Notes: generated by a model not told the origin, from the letters alone. 64,000 nucleotides of DNA from an uncultured Prevotellaceae bacterium (GCA_902790625.1 CADASP010000001.1:124001-188000), one strand, 5' to 3'; counted from the stretch's first letter, positions 26,479 to 35,996 are shown. Numbers and translations: made by a program.

Positions 26479-27282
26479 TTACTTGGGCTGCTTGCCGATG
26501 TAGGCGAGGATGCCACCGTCGACATATAGCACGTGGCCGTTGACGGCGTCGCTGGCGTGCGATGCCAGGAACACGGCGGGGCCACCCAGCTCGCTGGGGT
26601 CGAGCCAGCGTCCGGCGGGCGTCTTGGCGCAGATGAACAAGTCGAAGGGGTGGCGGCTGCCGTCGGGCTGGCGCTCGCGCAGGGGTGCCGTCTGGGGTGT
26701 GGCGATGTATCCCGGGCCGATGCCGTTGCACTGGATGTTGTACTCGCCATACTCCGAGCAGATGTTGCGCGTGAGCATCTTCAGGCCACCCTTGGCGGCG
26801 GCGTAGGCGCTGACGGTCTCGCGGCCCAGCTCGCTCATCATCGAGCAGATGTTGATGATTTTGCCCTCGCGGCGCTCCATCATCTCGGGGATGACGGCGC
26901 TGCTGCAGATGAATGGGCCCACGAGGTCGATGTCGATGACCTGCTGGAACTCGGCGCGCTTCATCTCGTGCATGGGGATGCGCTTGATGATGCCGGCGTT
27001 GTTGACGAGGATGTCGATTTGTCCCACTTCCTTGTGGATGGTCTCCACGAGTGCCTTCACGGCGTTCTCGTCGGTGACGTCGCACACGTAGCCCTTCACG
27101 TTCTCAATGCCGGCCTCCTTGTAGTTGTCCAGTCCGCGCTGGAGGGCTGCCTCGTTGATGTCGTTGAAGATGATGTTCTTGATACCTGCTGCAACGAATG
27201 CCTTCGCAATGTTGAAGCCAATGCCGTAAGATGCGCCGGTGATCCATGCGTTCTTACCTTCCAGTGAAAATAAATTTGCCAT
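26479..27282 (-). CDS. kduD: Short-chain dehydrogenase, gluconate 5-dehydrogenase/KduD-like
   Basis: A 267-residue SDR enzyme. The nucleotide-binding TGASYGIG is at residues 15-22, NNAG at 94-97, and the catalytic Tyr160/Lys164 in SAYAAAKGG with Ser147 before them. Close homologues in Bacteroidota are annotated gluconate 5-dehydrogenase. Placement beside kduI supports a 2-dehydro-3-deoxy-D-gluconate 5-dehydrogenase role in breakdown of unsaturated uronates from pectin or glycosaminoglycans. A four-helix-bundle cassette separates it from kduI on the same strand. Confidence 0.82.
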   Translation of the reverse strand: MANLFSLEGKNAWITGASYGIGFNIAKAFVAAGIKNIIFNDINEAALQRGLDNYKEAGIENVKGYVCDVTDENAVKALVETIHKEVGQIDILVNNAGIIKRIPMHEMKRAEFQQVIDIDLVGPFICSSAVIPEMMERREGKIINICSMMSELGRETVSAYAAAKGGLKMLTRNICSEYGEYNIQCNGIGPGYIATPQTAPLRERQPDGSRHPFDLFICAKTPAGRWLDPSELGGPAVFLASHASDAVNGHVLYVDGGILAYIGKQPK

Positions 27283-27303
27283 TGTTTGTTGAATTTGTTT
27301 TTG

Positions 27304-27813
27304 GGAGTTCAGGAGTTCAGGAGTTGCTGGAGTTCAGACATTACTCTGCTCTCTTCAAATCCGTTAGTCTTTAATCCCGTTGTTATTAATAATACCAATA
27401 CTATATGCTGTTAATAGTTTGCTCGCTTCTTCTATCATGTCATGTAACTGAGTAAATTGTTCGCTGTCAATGTATCCCAAGTCTCTTGATAGAATAATAT
27501 AGTTTTTGCATTCTGCAAGACTGCCTTCTGAGATGTTCAAGAATCTCAGCTTGTCTGTTTTGCTCAGTTTCTTGTATCCCTCCGCAATGTTAGCTTCTAT
27601 TGAGACAGCTGCACGCCTAAATTGTGAGGTCAGTCCAAATAGTTCTTCTTTTGGAAAAGACCTTGTCAACTTATACACCATAACAGTAAAGCTATGGGCT
27701 TTCTGCCATGCAATAACCTGTTCAAAGGAGAAAGTAGGAATCATATAAAAGTGAAAAATAAACGTATGACTATTGTCTGTACTCCAGCAACTCCTGTACT
27801 CCAGCAACTCCTA
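27304..27813 (-). mobile_element. Four-helix-bundle gene cassette bounded by inverted repeats
   Basis: CAGGAGTTGCTGGAGT at 27318-27333 is an exact inverted match to ACTCCAGCAACTCCTG at 27781-27796, and a second 15-bp copy follows at 27799-27813. Further degenerate GGAGTTCA units lie at 27304-27317. The cassette holds one AT-rich gene (27364-27744). The right repeat overlaps the kduI stop codon at 27811-27813. kduI and kduD, normally adjacent or clustered, lie on either side. Confidence 0.65.
27364..27744 (-). CDS. Four-helix-bundle protein (S23/IVP family)
   Basis: A 126-residue helical protein. Signatures of the family encoded in 23S rRNA intervening sequences are visible: FEQVIAWQKAHSF near the start, LTRSFPKEELFGLTSQFRRAAVSIEANIAEGY in the middle, and EGSLAECKNYIILSRDLGY later. 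I chose ATG 27744 (MIPTFSFEQ), because the longer frame begins inside the right repeat. Codon use is clearly more AT-rich than in the kdu genes beside it. Relatives include the accessory protein of diversity-generating retroelements; the biochemical role of stand-alone members is unknown. Confidence 0.85.
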   Translation of the reverse strand: MIPTFSFEQVIAWQKAHSFTVMVYKLTRSFPKEELFGLTSQFRRAAVSIEANIAEGYKKLSKTDKLRFLNISEGSLAECKNYIILSRDLGYIDSEQFTQLHDMIEEASKLLTAYSIGIINNNGIKD

Positions 27814-28653
27814 CCGCAAGTCACAGATTTGCGAGAAGTCCTGGTCGCCGTAGTCCAGGTTCTCGCCCCCCATTCCCCAGATGAACGTGTAGTTGTGGGT
27901 GGCGGCGGCGCTGTGGATGCTCCATTCGGGCGAGAGGACGGCCTGGTCGTTGTGAAGCCATAGGTGGCGCGTCTCCTGGGGCTCACCCATGAAGTGGCAG
28001 ACGGCCTGGTCGGTGGGCAGCTCGAAGTAGAAGTAGGCCTCCATGCGGCGGCTGTGGGTGTGGGCAGGCATCGTGTTCCAGACGGAGCCGGGAGCCAGCT
28101 CGGTCATGCCCATCTGCAGCTGACAGGTGGGCAGCACTTGGTTGACCAGCATCTTGTTGATGTTGCGCTCGTTCGACATCTCCAGACTACCCATGTGGGC
28201 CACCACGGCATCCTCCTTCGTCACCTTGCGGCAGGGGTAGGCGGCGTGGGCGGTGCAGGAGTTGAAATAGAACTTGGCGGGGTGGGCGGCATCGTTGCTC
28301 ACGAAGACCACCTCGCGGTCGCCACGTCCGATGTAGAGCGCCTCCTTGTAGTCGAGCTCGAAGGTCTCGTCACCCACGATGACGCGGCCCGGGCCGCCGA
28401 CGTTGTAGATGCCCACCTCGCGGCGCGTGGTGAAGTGGGGAGCCTTCAGCGGGTCGATGGCCTCGAGTGTCAGCTGCTCGCCGACGGGCATGGCACCGCC
28501 CACAATCATGCGGTCGTACATGGAGTAGACCATCTGCACCTCGTCGGCCACGAAGAGATGTTCTATCAGGAAGTCGCGACGCAGACGTTGCGTGTCGTAG
28601 TGGCGCGCATCTTCGGGATGTGCGGCATAGCGCAGTTCGTAGTTAGTTTTCAT
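27811..28653 (-). CDS. kduI: 5-dehydro-4-deoxy-D-glucuronate isomerase
   Basis: A 280-residue cupin-type isomerase that converts 5-keto-4-deoxyuronate to 2,5-diketo-3-deoxygluconate in uronate catabolism. It has the expected opening (YAAHPEDARHYDTQRLRRDF), the metal-binding HTHSRRMEAYFYFE region and the C-terminal WSIHSAAATHNYTFIWGMGGEN. Length equals the family norm (about 278-280). Its product is the substrate of the KduD-like dehydrogenase. A -7 box candidate lies 41 bp upstream. The stop codon touches the right repeat of the four-helix cassette. Confidence 0.95.
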   Translation of the reverse strand: MKTNYELRYAAHPEDARHYDTQRLRRDFLIEHLFVADEVQMVYSMYDRMIVGGAMPVGEQLTLEAIDPLKAPHFTTRREVGIYNVGGPGRVIVGDETFELDYKEALYIGRGDREVVFVSNDAAHPAKFYFNSCTAHAAYPCRKVTKEDAVVAHMGSLEMSNERNINKMLVNQVLPTCQLQMGMTELAPGSVWNTMPAHTHSRRMEAYFYFELPTDQAVCHFMGEPQETRHLWLHNDQAVLSPEWSIHSAAATHNYTFIWGMGGENLDYGDQDFSQICDLR

Positions 28654-28694
28654 TCTAATAATAACAGTTATCGGTAGTTTTCTTCTTCAATCGG

Positions 28695-28702
28695 CAAAAT
28701 TA
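28695..28702 (-). promoter_or_regulatory. -7 box (TAATTTTG) upstream of kduI
   Basis: CAAAATTA on the plus strand reads TAATTTTG on the minus strand, 41 bp before the kduI start. No clear -33 TTTG at 19-21 bp. Confidence 0.45.
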
Positions 28703-28774
28703 CGAAAACTTTTTCAATTACCATCATTTTTCCCCATATTTATTTTTACCAAGGGTTCAGAAGCGCGTAAAAAA

Positions 28775-28817
28775 ACCACCCCCAACCCCTCCACAAGGGT
28801 GGGGGCTGAGGGTGGGT
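28775..28817. repeat. CCACCCCCAACCCC hairpin downstream of the GH27 gene
   Basis: A single unit of the palindromic family also seen at 32794-33176 and inside the 11.6-kb gene (ACCACCCCCAACCCC with GGGGGCTGAGGGTGGGT). Confidence 0.7.
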
Positions 28818-28837
28818 TGCTGGCGGGGAGAGGCAGA

Positions 28838-31363
28838 TTAGCGGCCGCTAATCATCTTCCTACCAGAACTGATGTAAAGTCCCTTATGTAGATGTTCAGC
28901 ACCGACGGGACGGCCTTGCAGGTCGTAGACCATTGAACGTTGGACGTTGAACGTTGAAGGGTGAACGTTGAACGTTGAACGCTCAACGTCGTGGATGGCG
29001 CTGGTGGGCTTCTCGCCTAAGCGCAACAGGCGCACGCCGTGGCTGGGCACGACGGTGGTGATGGTGCCCGTGGCGGTGCCTAAGCTCTGCTGCTGCCACA
29101 CGTCGTAGACGGGCACGGCCTCGTCGGCGGCGTAGCCCAGCTGGGAGAGGTCGAAGACGTAAGGCTCGTTTTTCAACACATACACCAGGAACTCCATCGT
29201 GGTGCCCGTGGCCGAGGTGTTGTCGGTGTCGCAACTGGAGTCGTAGCCGCAGAGGGCTTGGAAGGTGGTGAAGCTATGTCCTTGTGGCAGGTCGTAGACC
29301 AGCGTGCACTTTGCGTTCATTCCCAAGCCCGTGGCATATTGTTGGCCGTCGATGCGCAGGGGGCCGCCCTCCACGTTGCTGTTCACATGGAGCGTGCCCC
29401 AGTCGGCGGTGTAGCTGGTGTGGGCGAGTGTGGTGAGCGAGGTCTCGTTGCCTTGGGCATCCATCAGCACGGGGTTCACCAGGTTGGCGCGGTCGTAGGC
29501 GAAGCCGTCGCCAGCATCACTCACCACAATCTTCAGCTGCTCTGCCCCCGTGATGTCGGCTTGCAGCATGGCGGAGTGCTGGCTGGTGCGACTGATGAGT
29601 CCTGTGCGTGCGGCGGAGTCGTCTTGCTCGTCGGTGAGCGGATTTTGGCTGAACACCATGAAGCGCAGCGTGGTGGTGGAGCCTGACTGGCCGATGCCCG
29701 AGTCGTCGGCGGCGGCCATGGCGCGGAAGCGCACCACGTCCATCGTGTCGGGGATTTGGAAGAAGATGGCGGCGTTGGCATCGGTAGAGAATCCCCGGTC
29801 GTAGGCCACGCCCATCACTTTCATCTTGCCTCCGTTGTCCACGTTCTTGTTTTCGTAGACGCGGTTGAAGTAGCTCTTGGTGTATTGGCGAGTCTTGAAC
29901 TTGCCCGTCAGGGGCACCTCGGTGCCGTCGGCGAGGATGAGCGTGGGGTTGATCCAGTCGCCGTGGTCGTAGTTGAAGTTGTCGCCTGCGTCGTCTACCA
30001 CCAGCACGAGTGTCTTCTCGCCCTGTGGCCATTCGATGTCCACGTCGACGGCGTGCCCATCGGTGGTGTAGGTCACCACTTCCGAGCGGTAGAGCGCCTT
30101 CTGCCCCATCACCCAGCGGGTGTTGTCGCGCTGGAAGAGGGCCAGGAAGCGGGTGTCGCCGATGTGGGATGTCCATGCCACGCGCCCCACGTCCTCGTCG
30201 TTCATCACCTGATGTGCCTGCTGACCGTATTTGTGCATCAGATGGTATTCCTCGTTGGTGAGCAGCGAGAGTGTGAAGTCGTCGTTCTCGGTCATCTCGC
30301 CGCCAAAGAAGAGTGGCGAATGGCAGATGCCCCAGAGGGTCATCATCGTGAGTTGCTCGTCGCGCGACAGACGTGTGGTGCGGCCGTTGTCGGCAGCGGT
30401 GTAGCCTGGGTCGGCAATGGTTTTGGCGATGTGTCCCAGCGGCAGCATGTCGCAGTCGGCATAGTTGCCGGGCTGCGCATATTGGCTCCACTCATGGGCT
30501 TCGCGGAACACGGCATCCACGTCGCTCCACTTGTCCCACAGGTCGTCCATCATGCGCCACATGTTGGCATTCTCCAGGCAGATGGGAGCATACTGCAGTT
30601 GCGTCTTGCCCGGCGAGAGCGAGAGCACCATGGGGCGCCCTGTCTGGTCGATGGCATGGCGTATCATGCGTATCTCGTCGGTGTAGAAGGGTCGGCTCAG
30701 GTCATCGACCTTGATGAAGTCAACGCCCCATTGTGCATAGAGGTCCATGATGCTGTTGTAGTAGAGCTGTCCGGCCTCGTTGTTGCGCACCAGCAGGTTG
30801 TCCTTCAGCCATGTGCAGGGCGAGGTGGTGCCGTTGTAGACTTGGCTCCATGGTGTCTGCTCGCTGCCTTTCAGCACGAAGGTGCTGCCCACCACACTTT
30901 TCGGCACGCCGCGCATGATGTGTATGCCCAGCTTCAGGCCCATCTGGTGTAGCTTGTCGGCCAGTGGGCGGAAGCCAACGTTCTGTCCGTCGACCATGCA
31001 CGATGGGAATCGCGAAGGCGATGGCAGATAGCGTCCATAGCTGTCGAGCACATAGTCCTGCGTGCCCCGCTGGTTGTAATTGCCACCGCCTAACGAGGGG
31101 TGGTTGCAATACCAGCGGATGTCGATGACCACATACTCCCAGCCATGCTTCACCAGGTCGTGGTCTACCAGATACTGTGCGTTCTGCAGCACTTCTTTCT
31201 CGGTGACGCTGCTGTAGTAGCAGTCCCACGAGTTCCATCCCATGGGTGGGGTGAGTGCCCAGGTGCGGAAGGGAGCCATGTCGGCATTCTCTTGCGCCTT
31301 GGCGGATTGAGTGAAGGCCAGCAGCGCCATGAGCGTTGCCAGCAGCATTGTTTTTCGTTTCAT
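28838..31363 (-). CDS. Glycoside hydrolase family 27 (alpha-galactosidase-like) with NPCBM-type domains
   Basis: About 841 residues with a signal peptide. The GH27 barrel begins at TPPMGWNSWDCYYSSV. The probable nucleophile Asp is in GVDFIKVDD (about residue 218) and the acid/base in NYADCDMLPLG (about 304). Two C-terminal segments (about 500-610 and 630-740), both with galactose-mutarotase/NPCBM character, follow. The tail reads YDLQGRPV then KGLYI and GRK, a Prevotella-type C-terminal signal. Residues before the tail are encoded by a GAACGTTGAACGTTGAA repeat (28931-28990). The substrate could be alpha-galactosides or beta-L-arabinosides. I chose the internal Met (31363), because the frame's first codon is a GTG before the signal peptide. 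Confidence 0.82.
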   Translation of the reverse strand: MKRKTMLLATLMALLAFTQSAKAQENADMAPFRTWALTPPMGWNSWDCYYSSVTEKEVLQNAQYLVDHDLVKHGWEYVVIDIRWYCNHPSLGGGNYNQRGTQDYVLDSYGRYLPSPSRFPSCMVDGQNVGFRPLADKLHQMGLKLGIHIMRGVPKSVVGSTFVLKGSEQTPWSQVYNGTTSPCTWLKDNLLVRNNEAGQLYYNSIMDLYAQWGVDFIKVDDLSRPFYTDEIRMIRHAIDQTGRPMVLSLSPGKTQLQYAPICLENANMWRMMDDLWDKWSDVDAVFREAHEWSQYAQPGNYADCDMLPLGHIAKTIADPGYTAADNGRTTRLSRDEQLTMMTLWGICHSPLFFGGEMTENDDFTLSLLTNEEYHLMHKYGQQAHQVMNDEDVGRVAWTSHIGDTRFLALFQRDNTRWVMGQKALYRSEVVTYTTDGHAVDVDIEWPQGEKTLVLVVDDAGDNFNYDHGDWINPTLILADGTEVPLTGKFKTRQYTKSYFNRVYENKNVDNGGKMKVMGVAYDRGFSTDANAAIFFQIPDTMDVVRFRAMAAADDSGIGQSGSTTTLRFMVFSQNPLTDEQDDSAARTGLISRTSQHSAMLQADITGAEQLKIVVSDAGDGFAYDRANLVNPVLMDAQGNETSLTTLAHTSYTADWGTLHVNSNVEGGPLRIDGQQYATGLGMNAKCTLVYDLPQGHSFTTFQALCGYDSSCDTDNTSATGTTMEFLVYVLKNEPYVFDLSQLGYAADEAVPVYDVWQQQSLGTATGTITTVVPSHGVRLLRLGEKPTSAIHDVERSTFNVHPSTFNVQRSMVYDLQGRPVGAEHLHKGLYISSGRKMISGR
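28931..28990 (-). repeat. GAACGTT tandem repeat near the 3' end of the GH27 gene
   Basis: Five to six copies of a unit close to TGAACGTTGAACG, coding for repeated STFNV residues just before the C-terminal tail. Confidence 0.75.
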
Positions 31364-31378
31364 CATCTTACTTTTTTT

Positions 31379-31441
31379 AACCACAAAAGACACAGAGGGC
31401 ACCCTTCTCTTTGTGTGCCTTCTGTGTCCTTTGTGTTGGTT
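31379..31441. terminator. Long hairpin between tyrS and the GH27 gene
   Basis: AACCACAAAAGACACAGAGG pairs with the reverse complement at about 31413-31441 (CTTCTGTGTCCTTTGTGTTGGTT). Runs of T follow on the plus side and of A precede, so it may act as a terminator in either direction. Transcription of tyrS (minus) runs into it before the GH27 gene. Confidence 0.55.
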
Positions 31442-31449
31442 CTTTTTTT

Positions 31450-32778
31450 TTATTCTGTTACGGTGACGAGGTAGTAGTTTTTCTTTCCTCGCTGCACCAG
31501 CAGGTACTTGCCGTCGATGAGGTCGTCGGCGGTGATGGCTCGGTCGCTGGCCAGCTTCTCCTTGTTCAGGCTGAGGGCTCCGCTCTTGAGGAACTCGCGA
31601 ATCTCGCGCTTGCTGCTGAAGACGTTGGCCGTGGTGGTGAGCAGCTCGCTGGCCACCTGCCCCAGCTGGTCTTTGGCGATGGTGTATTGTGGCACGCCGT
31701 CGAAGACGTCGAGGAAGGTCTGCTCGTCGAGTTTCTGCAGCGCCTCCTTGGTGCTCTTGCCGAAGAGGATGTTAGATGCTTCGATGGCCATGTCGAGTGC
31801 TTCCTGCGAGTGCACCATGATGGTGGTCTCCTCTGCCAGGCGCTTCTGCAGCACGCGGCGGCCGGGGTCTTGCTTGTGCTCCTCCACGAGTGCGTCGATG
31901 ACCTCCTTCTCTAACGAGGTGAAAATCTTGATGTAGCGCTCGGCGTCGTCGTCGCTCACGTTCAGCCAGAACTGGTAGAAGCGGTAGGGTGTGGTGCGCT
32001 TGGGGTCGAGCCAGATGTTGCCGCTCTCGGTCTTGCCAAACTTCTTGCCGTCGCTCTTGGTGATGAGGGGGCAGGTGAGTGCGAAGGTCTCCACCTCGTT
32101 GCCCAGCGTGCGGCGGATGAGCTCGGTGCCGGTGGTCATGTTGCCCCACTGGTCGTTGCCGCCCAGCTGCAGCTTCACGCCATAGTGCTGGTAGAGGTAT
32201 AGGAAGTCGTAGCCCTGCAGCAGCTGGTAGGTGAACTCGGTGAAGGATAGTCCGTCGCGTGCGGTGCCGTTCAGTCGCTGTTGCACGCTCTCCTTGGCCA
32301 TCATGTAGTTCACGGTGATGTGCTTGCCCACCTCGCGTGCGAAGTCGAGGAAGGTGAAGTCCTTCATCCAGTCGTAGTTGTTCACCATCAGGGCATGGTT
32401 GTCTTGGTCGTTTGGTTGTTTGGTTGTTTGGTCGTTTGGGGCTCCGAAGTCGAGGAACTTGGCTACTTGGCGCTTGATGCACTCCTGGTTGTGGCGCAGG
32501 GTCTCGTCGTTGAGCAGGTTGCGCTCCTGGCTCTTGCCGCTGGGGTCGCCAATCATGCCGGTGGCACCTCCGACGAGGATGATGGGGCGGTGGCCGCAGC
32601 GCTGCAGGTGGCGCAGCATCATGATGCCGCACAGGTGGCCTATGTGCAGCGAGTCGGCGGTGGGGTCGGTGCCAAGATAGGCTGTCACCATTTCTTTCTG
32701 GAGCAGTTCTTCAGTCCCGGGCATCATCTGTGCCAGCATTCCGCGCCAGCGCAGTTCTTCTACAAAATTTTTTCTCAT
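31450..32778 (-). CDS. tyrS: Tyrosyl-tRNA synthetase
   Basis: A 442-residue class I synthetase. The HIGH motif is HIGHLCGIM (about residue 41), the KMSKS-type motif KFGKTESG is near residue 245, and a C-terminal S4 RNA-binding domain ([15 protein letters not shown]) ends the protein. Residues about 114-125 ([10 protein letters not shown]) come from a CAAACAAC-type repeat at 32404-32440 that is not found in typical TyrS, placed in a loop after KFLDFGAPN. All else is normal length. Confidence 0.95.
   Translation of the reverse strand: MRKNFVEELRWRGMLAQMMPGTEELLQKEMVTAYLGTDPTADSLHIGHLCGIMMLRHLQRCGHRPIILVGGATGMIGDPSGKSQERNLLNDETLRHNQECIKRQVAKFLDFGAPNDQTTKQPNDQDNHALMVNNYDWMKDFTFLDFAREVGKHITVNYMMAKESVQQRLNGTARDGLSFTEFTYQLLQGYDFLYLYQHYGVKLQLGGNDQWGNMTTGTELIRRTLGNEVETFALTCPLITKSDGKKFGKTESGNIWLDPKRTTPYRFYQFWLNVSDDDAERYIKIFTSLEKEVIDALVEEHKQDPGRRVLQKRLAEETTIMVHSQEALDMAIEASNILFGKSTKEALQKLDEQTFLDVFDGVPQYTIAKDQLGQVASELLTTTANVFSSKREIREFLKSGALSLNKEKLASDRAITADDLIDGKYLLVQRGKKNYYLVTVTE
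32404..32440 (-). repeat. TTTGGTTGTTTGGTCG simple repeat inside tyrS
   Basis: Imperfect 8- to 12-bp repeats of TTGGTCGTTTGG/TTGGTTGTTTGG read in frame as Thr-Lys-Gln-Pro-Asn-Asp-Gln. It appears to be an in-frame insertion. Confidence 0.7.
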
Positions 32779-32793
32779 TTTAATAAATTATTT

Positions 32794-33176
32794 ACCCACC
32801 CCCAACCCCTCCCGTACGGGAGGGGGGGCTGAGTTAGTTTTGCTGTTATTTGGTTTATTATTTACCCACCCCCAACCCCTCCCGTACGGGAGGGGGGCTG
32901 AGTTAGTTTTGCTGTTATTTGGTTTATTATTAACCCACCCCCAACCCCTCCCGTACGGGAGGGGGGGCTGAGTTAGTTTTGCTGTTATTTATTTAGTTTA
33001 TTATAGCACCACCTCCAACCCCCCTCGTGCGGGAGGGGGGTAAGATAGTTCTGCTATTATATTTGTTTCTTTTCATTGTTTTGTCTATATAATCCCCCCT
33101 CCCGCACGGGAGGGGTTGGGGGTGGGTGTCTATATAATCCCCCCTCCCGTTCGGGAGGGGCTGGGGGTGGGTTTTT
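32794..33176. repeat. Tandem array of palindromic elements between mutS and tyrS
   Basis: Three units of about 70 bp (starts near 32794, 32864 and 32933) begin ACCCACCCCCAACCCCTCCC, form a CCCGTACGGG hairpin and continue with AGTTAGTTTTGCTGTTATTT. A diverged copy is at about 33007-33050 and two inverted copies at about 33093-33175. This fills the entire 404-bp gap; no promoter consensus is obvious within it. Confidence 0.9.
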
Positions 33177-33182
33177 GGGTCT

Positions 33183-35801
33183 TCATTTCCCCGCCACTAT
33201 TCTCTTGATGTCGTTCAGCTTGTTCAGGGCATCCACGGGTGTCAGGTTGTTGATGTCGAGTCCCAGTATCTCGTCGCGCACCTGCATCAGCACGGGGTCG
33301 TCGAGCTGGAAGAAGCTCAGCTGCATGCCCTCGCGCGAGTCGGCAATCTCGCTCATGGGCTTTCCTGCCTTTCCCACGCCCACGCTCTCATCTTCCAACT
33401 GCTTCAGTATCACCTTGGCGCGCTTCACGATGGAGCGTGGCATGCCCGCAATCTCGGCCACGTGTATGCCAAAGCTGTGCTCCGAGCCTCCCCGCTCCAG
33501 TTTGCGCAGGAATATCACCTTCCCGTCGACCTCCTTCACCGATACGTTGTAGTTTTTGATGCGGTTGAAGTTCTTCTCCATCTCGTTCAGCTCGTGGTAG
33601 TGTGTGGCGAAAAGCGTTCTTGCCCTGGCCCTTGGCGTCTCGTGCAGATACTCCACGATGGCCCATGCGATGCTGATGCCGTCGTAGGTCGAGGTGCCGC
33701 GCCCCAGCTCGTCGAAGAGCACCAGCGAGCGCGGCGTGGCGTTGTTCAGGATGTTCGATGCCTCGGTCATCTCCACCATGAATGTCGACTCGCCCAGCGA
33801 GATGTTGTCGCTGGCACCCACGCGGGTGAATATCTTGTCCACCAGTCCTATGTGGGCGGCCTCTGCGGGCACGAAGCATCCTATCTGCGCCATGAGCACG
33901 ATGAGTGCCGTCTGCCTGAGCAGGGCACTCTTGCCCGCCATGTTGGGTCCGGTGATGATGATGATTTGCTGGTGCTCCTGGTCGAGCATCACGTCGTTGG
34001 GCACATATTGTTCGCCAATGGGCAGCTCGGTCTCGATGACGGGGTGGCGGCCTTGGCGGATGTCGATGACGTCCCCATCGTCGACGACGGGCCTGATGTA
34101 GCGGTGCTCTTCGGCAACCTTGGCGAAGGAGAGCAGACAGTCGAGGCGTGCCAGCAGGGTGGCGTTGATTTGTATCTGCGGGATAAACTCCTGGATGGCC
34201 ATCACCAGGTTGTTGAACAGCTGTCCTTCCAGTGCCAGGATCTTGTCCTCGGCACCCAGAATCTTCTCCTCATACTCTTTCAGCTCCTGCGTGATGTATC
34301 GCTCGGCCTGTGCCAGCGTCTGCTTGCGCACCCATTCGGCGGGCACGCGGTCTTTGTAGGTGTTGCGCACCTCGAGGTAGTAGCCGAACACGTTGTTGTA
34401 GCCTATCTTCAGGCTTTGTATGCCCGTCAGCTCTGCCTCGCGGTTCTGTATCTGCAGCAGGTAGTCCTTGCCGCTGTAGGCGATGTGTCGCAGCTCGTCG
34501 AGCTCGCTGCTCACGCCGTTTTGTATCACGCCGCCCTTCTGCACCGTCAGCGGTGGCTCGGCGGTGATTTCCTTTCTGATGCGCTCGCGTATGCTCTCGC
34601 ACAGGTTCAGCCGCTCGCCCATGCTGCGCAGCACGTCGTTGTCGGTGTGCTGGCAAGCGTCTTTCAGGGGCACCACGCACTCCAGTGCTATGCGCAGCTG
34701 CATCACCTCGCGTGGCGAGATGCGCCCCACGCTGGCCTTGGCTATGATGCGCTCCAGGTCGCCCACGCGCTGCAGCCGCTCGTCGGCCAGGAGCCGGAAG
34801 TCGGGATGGCGGAAGAAATAGTCCACCACGTCGAGGCGCTCCTCGATGGGCTTCACGTCCTTCAGCGGGAACACCATCCATCGGCGCAGCAGGCGGCTGC
34901 CCATGGGCGACACGGTGTGGTCGACGACGCCGAGCAGCGAGCGCCCATCGTCGTGCATGGGCTGTTGCAGCTCCAAGGAGCGGATGGTGAACTTGTCGAG
35001 CCTGACGTATTTCTCCTCCTCTATGCGGCTTATCTGCGTGATGTGCTGCAGGTGGGTGTGCTGTGTCTGCTCCAGGTATTGCAGGATGGCGCCGGCGGCC
35101 GTGGTGCCGTTCTTCAGGTGGTCTACGCCGAAGCCCTTCAGGTTCTTCACGGCGAAGTGGCGCAGCAGCTTCTGCTGTGCCGTGGTCTCGCTGTAGGCCC
35201 AGTCGTCGAGCTCGAAGGTGAAGTAGCGGTTGCCAAAATAGCGCTCAAAGTCCTGGCGCCGCCCCCGCTCGAAGAGCACCTCCTTGGGCTGGAAGTTGGC
35301 CAGCAGCTTGTCTACATAGTCGTAGGTGCCCTCGCCGGTGAGGAACTCGCCGGTGGAGATGTCGAGGAAGCTCACGCCGCATGCCGACTTGCCGAAGTGC
35401 ACGCTGGCCAGGAAGTTGTTCTCCTTGTACGACAGCACGTTGTCCGACAATGCCACGCCGGGCGTCACCAGCTCGGTGATGCCGCGTTTCACCAGTTTCT
35501 TCGTCAGCTTGGGGTCTTCCAGCTGGTCGCAGATGGCCACGCGCTTGCCCGCCCTGATGAGCTTGGGCAGATAGGTGTCGAGGGCGTGGTGTGGGAATCC
35601 GGCCATCTCGTCGCCCTTGTTGTAGCCGTTGTTGCGCTTCGTCAGGGTGATGCCGAGGATGCGCGAAGCCTCCACGGCATCGTCGCAATAGGTCTCGTAG
35701 AAGTCGCCGCAGCGGAACAGCAGTAGAGCGTCGGGGTGCTTGGCCTTCAGGTCGAAGAACTGCTTCATCATCGGCGTCAGCTCGCCGTCTTTCTTTGCCA
35801 C
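33183..35801 (-). CDS. mutS: DNA mismatch repair protein MutS
   Basis: About 872 residues. The mismatch-binding N-terminus has [14 protein letters not shown] (normally GDFYE with Phe as the wedge), followed by connector, lever and clamp regions, and the ATPase with Walker A GPNMAGKS (about residue 620), Walker [17 protein letters not shown] and THYHEL. The open frame extends to an ATG at 35870, but the first 23 codons include a -7 box (35829-35836), and MutS proteins of this group open with ...[10 protein letters not shown] therefore favour the GTG at 35801 (reads [15 protein letters not shown]); the ATG at 35870 stays possible. No mutL is adjacent. Confidence 0.92.
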   Translation of the reverse strand: MAKKDGELTPMMKQFFDLKAKHPDALLLFRCGDFYETYCDDAVEASRILGITLTKRNNGYNKGDEMAGFPHHALDTYLPKLIRAGKRVAICDQLEDPKLTKKLVKRGITELVTPGVALSDNVLSYKENNFLASVHFGKSACGVSFLDISTGEFLTGEGTYDYVDKLLANFQPKEVLFERGRRQDFERYFGNRYFTFELDDWAYSETTAQQKLLRHFAVKNLKGFGVDHLKNGTTAAGAILQYLEQTQHTHLQHITQISRIEEEKYVRLDKFTIRSLELQQPMHDDGRSLLGVVDHTVSPMGSRLLRRWMVFPLKDVKPIEERLDVVDYFFRHPDFRLLADERLQRVGDLERIIAKASVGRISPREVMQLRIALECVVPLKDACQHTDNDVLRSMGERLNLCESIRERIRKEITAEPPLTVQKGGVIQNGVSSELDELRHIAYSGKDYLLQIQNREAELTGIQSLKIGYNNVFGYYLEVRNTYKDRVPAEWVRKQTLAQAERYITQELKEYEEKILGAEDKILALEGQLFNNLVMAIQEFIPQIQINATLLARLDCLLSFAKVAEEHRYIRPVVDDGDVIDIRQGRHPVIETELPIGEQYVPNDVMLDQEHQQIIIITGPNMAGKSALLRQTALIVLMAQIGCFVPAEAAHIGLVDKIFTRVGASDNISLGESTFMVEMTEASNILNNATPRSLVLFDELGRGTSTYDGISIAWAIVEYLHETPRARARTLFATHYHELNEMEKNFNRIKNYNVSVKEVDGKVIFLRKLERGGSEHSFGIHVAEIAGMPRSIVKRAKVILKQLEDESVGVGKAGKPMSEIADSREGMQLSFFQLDDPVLMQVRDEILGLDINNLTPVDALNKLNDIKRIVAGK

Positions 35802-35828
35802 CTTTTCACTGTTTTCGTTATCAGCTTG

Positions 35829-35836
35829 CAAAATTA
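35829..35836 (-). promoter_or_regulatory. -7 box (TAATTTTG) of mutS inside the longest open frame
   Basis: GTTGTAATTTTGCAAG on the minus strand matches the TAnnTTTG context seen at other promoters in this window. It lies 28 bp upstream of the GTG at 35801. Confidence 0.5.
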
Positions 35837-35892
35837 CAACATTTTTCCCGTTCACCGAAATTTTGGCCACTCTTTTTCGTTTTTGCCCACTG

Positions 35893-35996
35893 AAGAGTTA
35901 GAAGAGTTAGGAGTTAGGAGTTAGGAGTTAGGAGTTCTGCCCCGCCAACATCATGCGCAGCCAACTCCTAACTCCTAACTCCTAACTCCTAACTCA
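35893..35996. repeat. Inverted array of gttaggagtta units upstream of mutS
   Basis: Five units in one orientation (35893-35936) and about five in the opposite one (35961-35996), separated by 24 bp, making one long hairpin. Confidence 0.8.

Noticed and set aside
33462..35726. 754-codon frame opposite mutS
   Set aside because: Antisense shadow of a confidently assigned gene.
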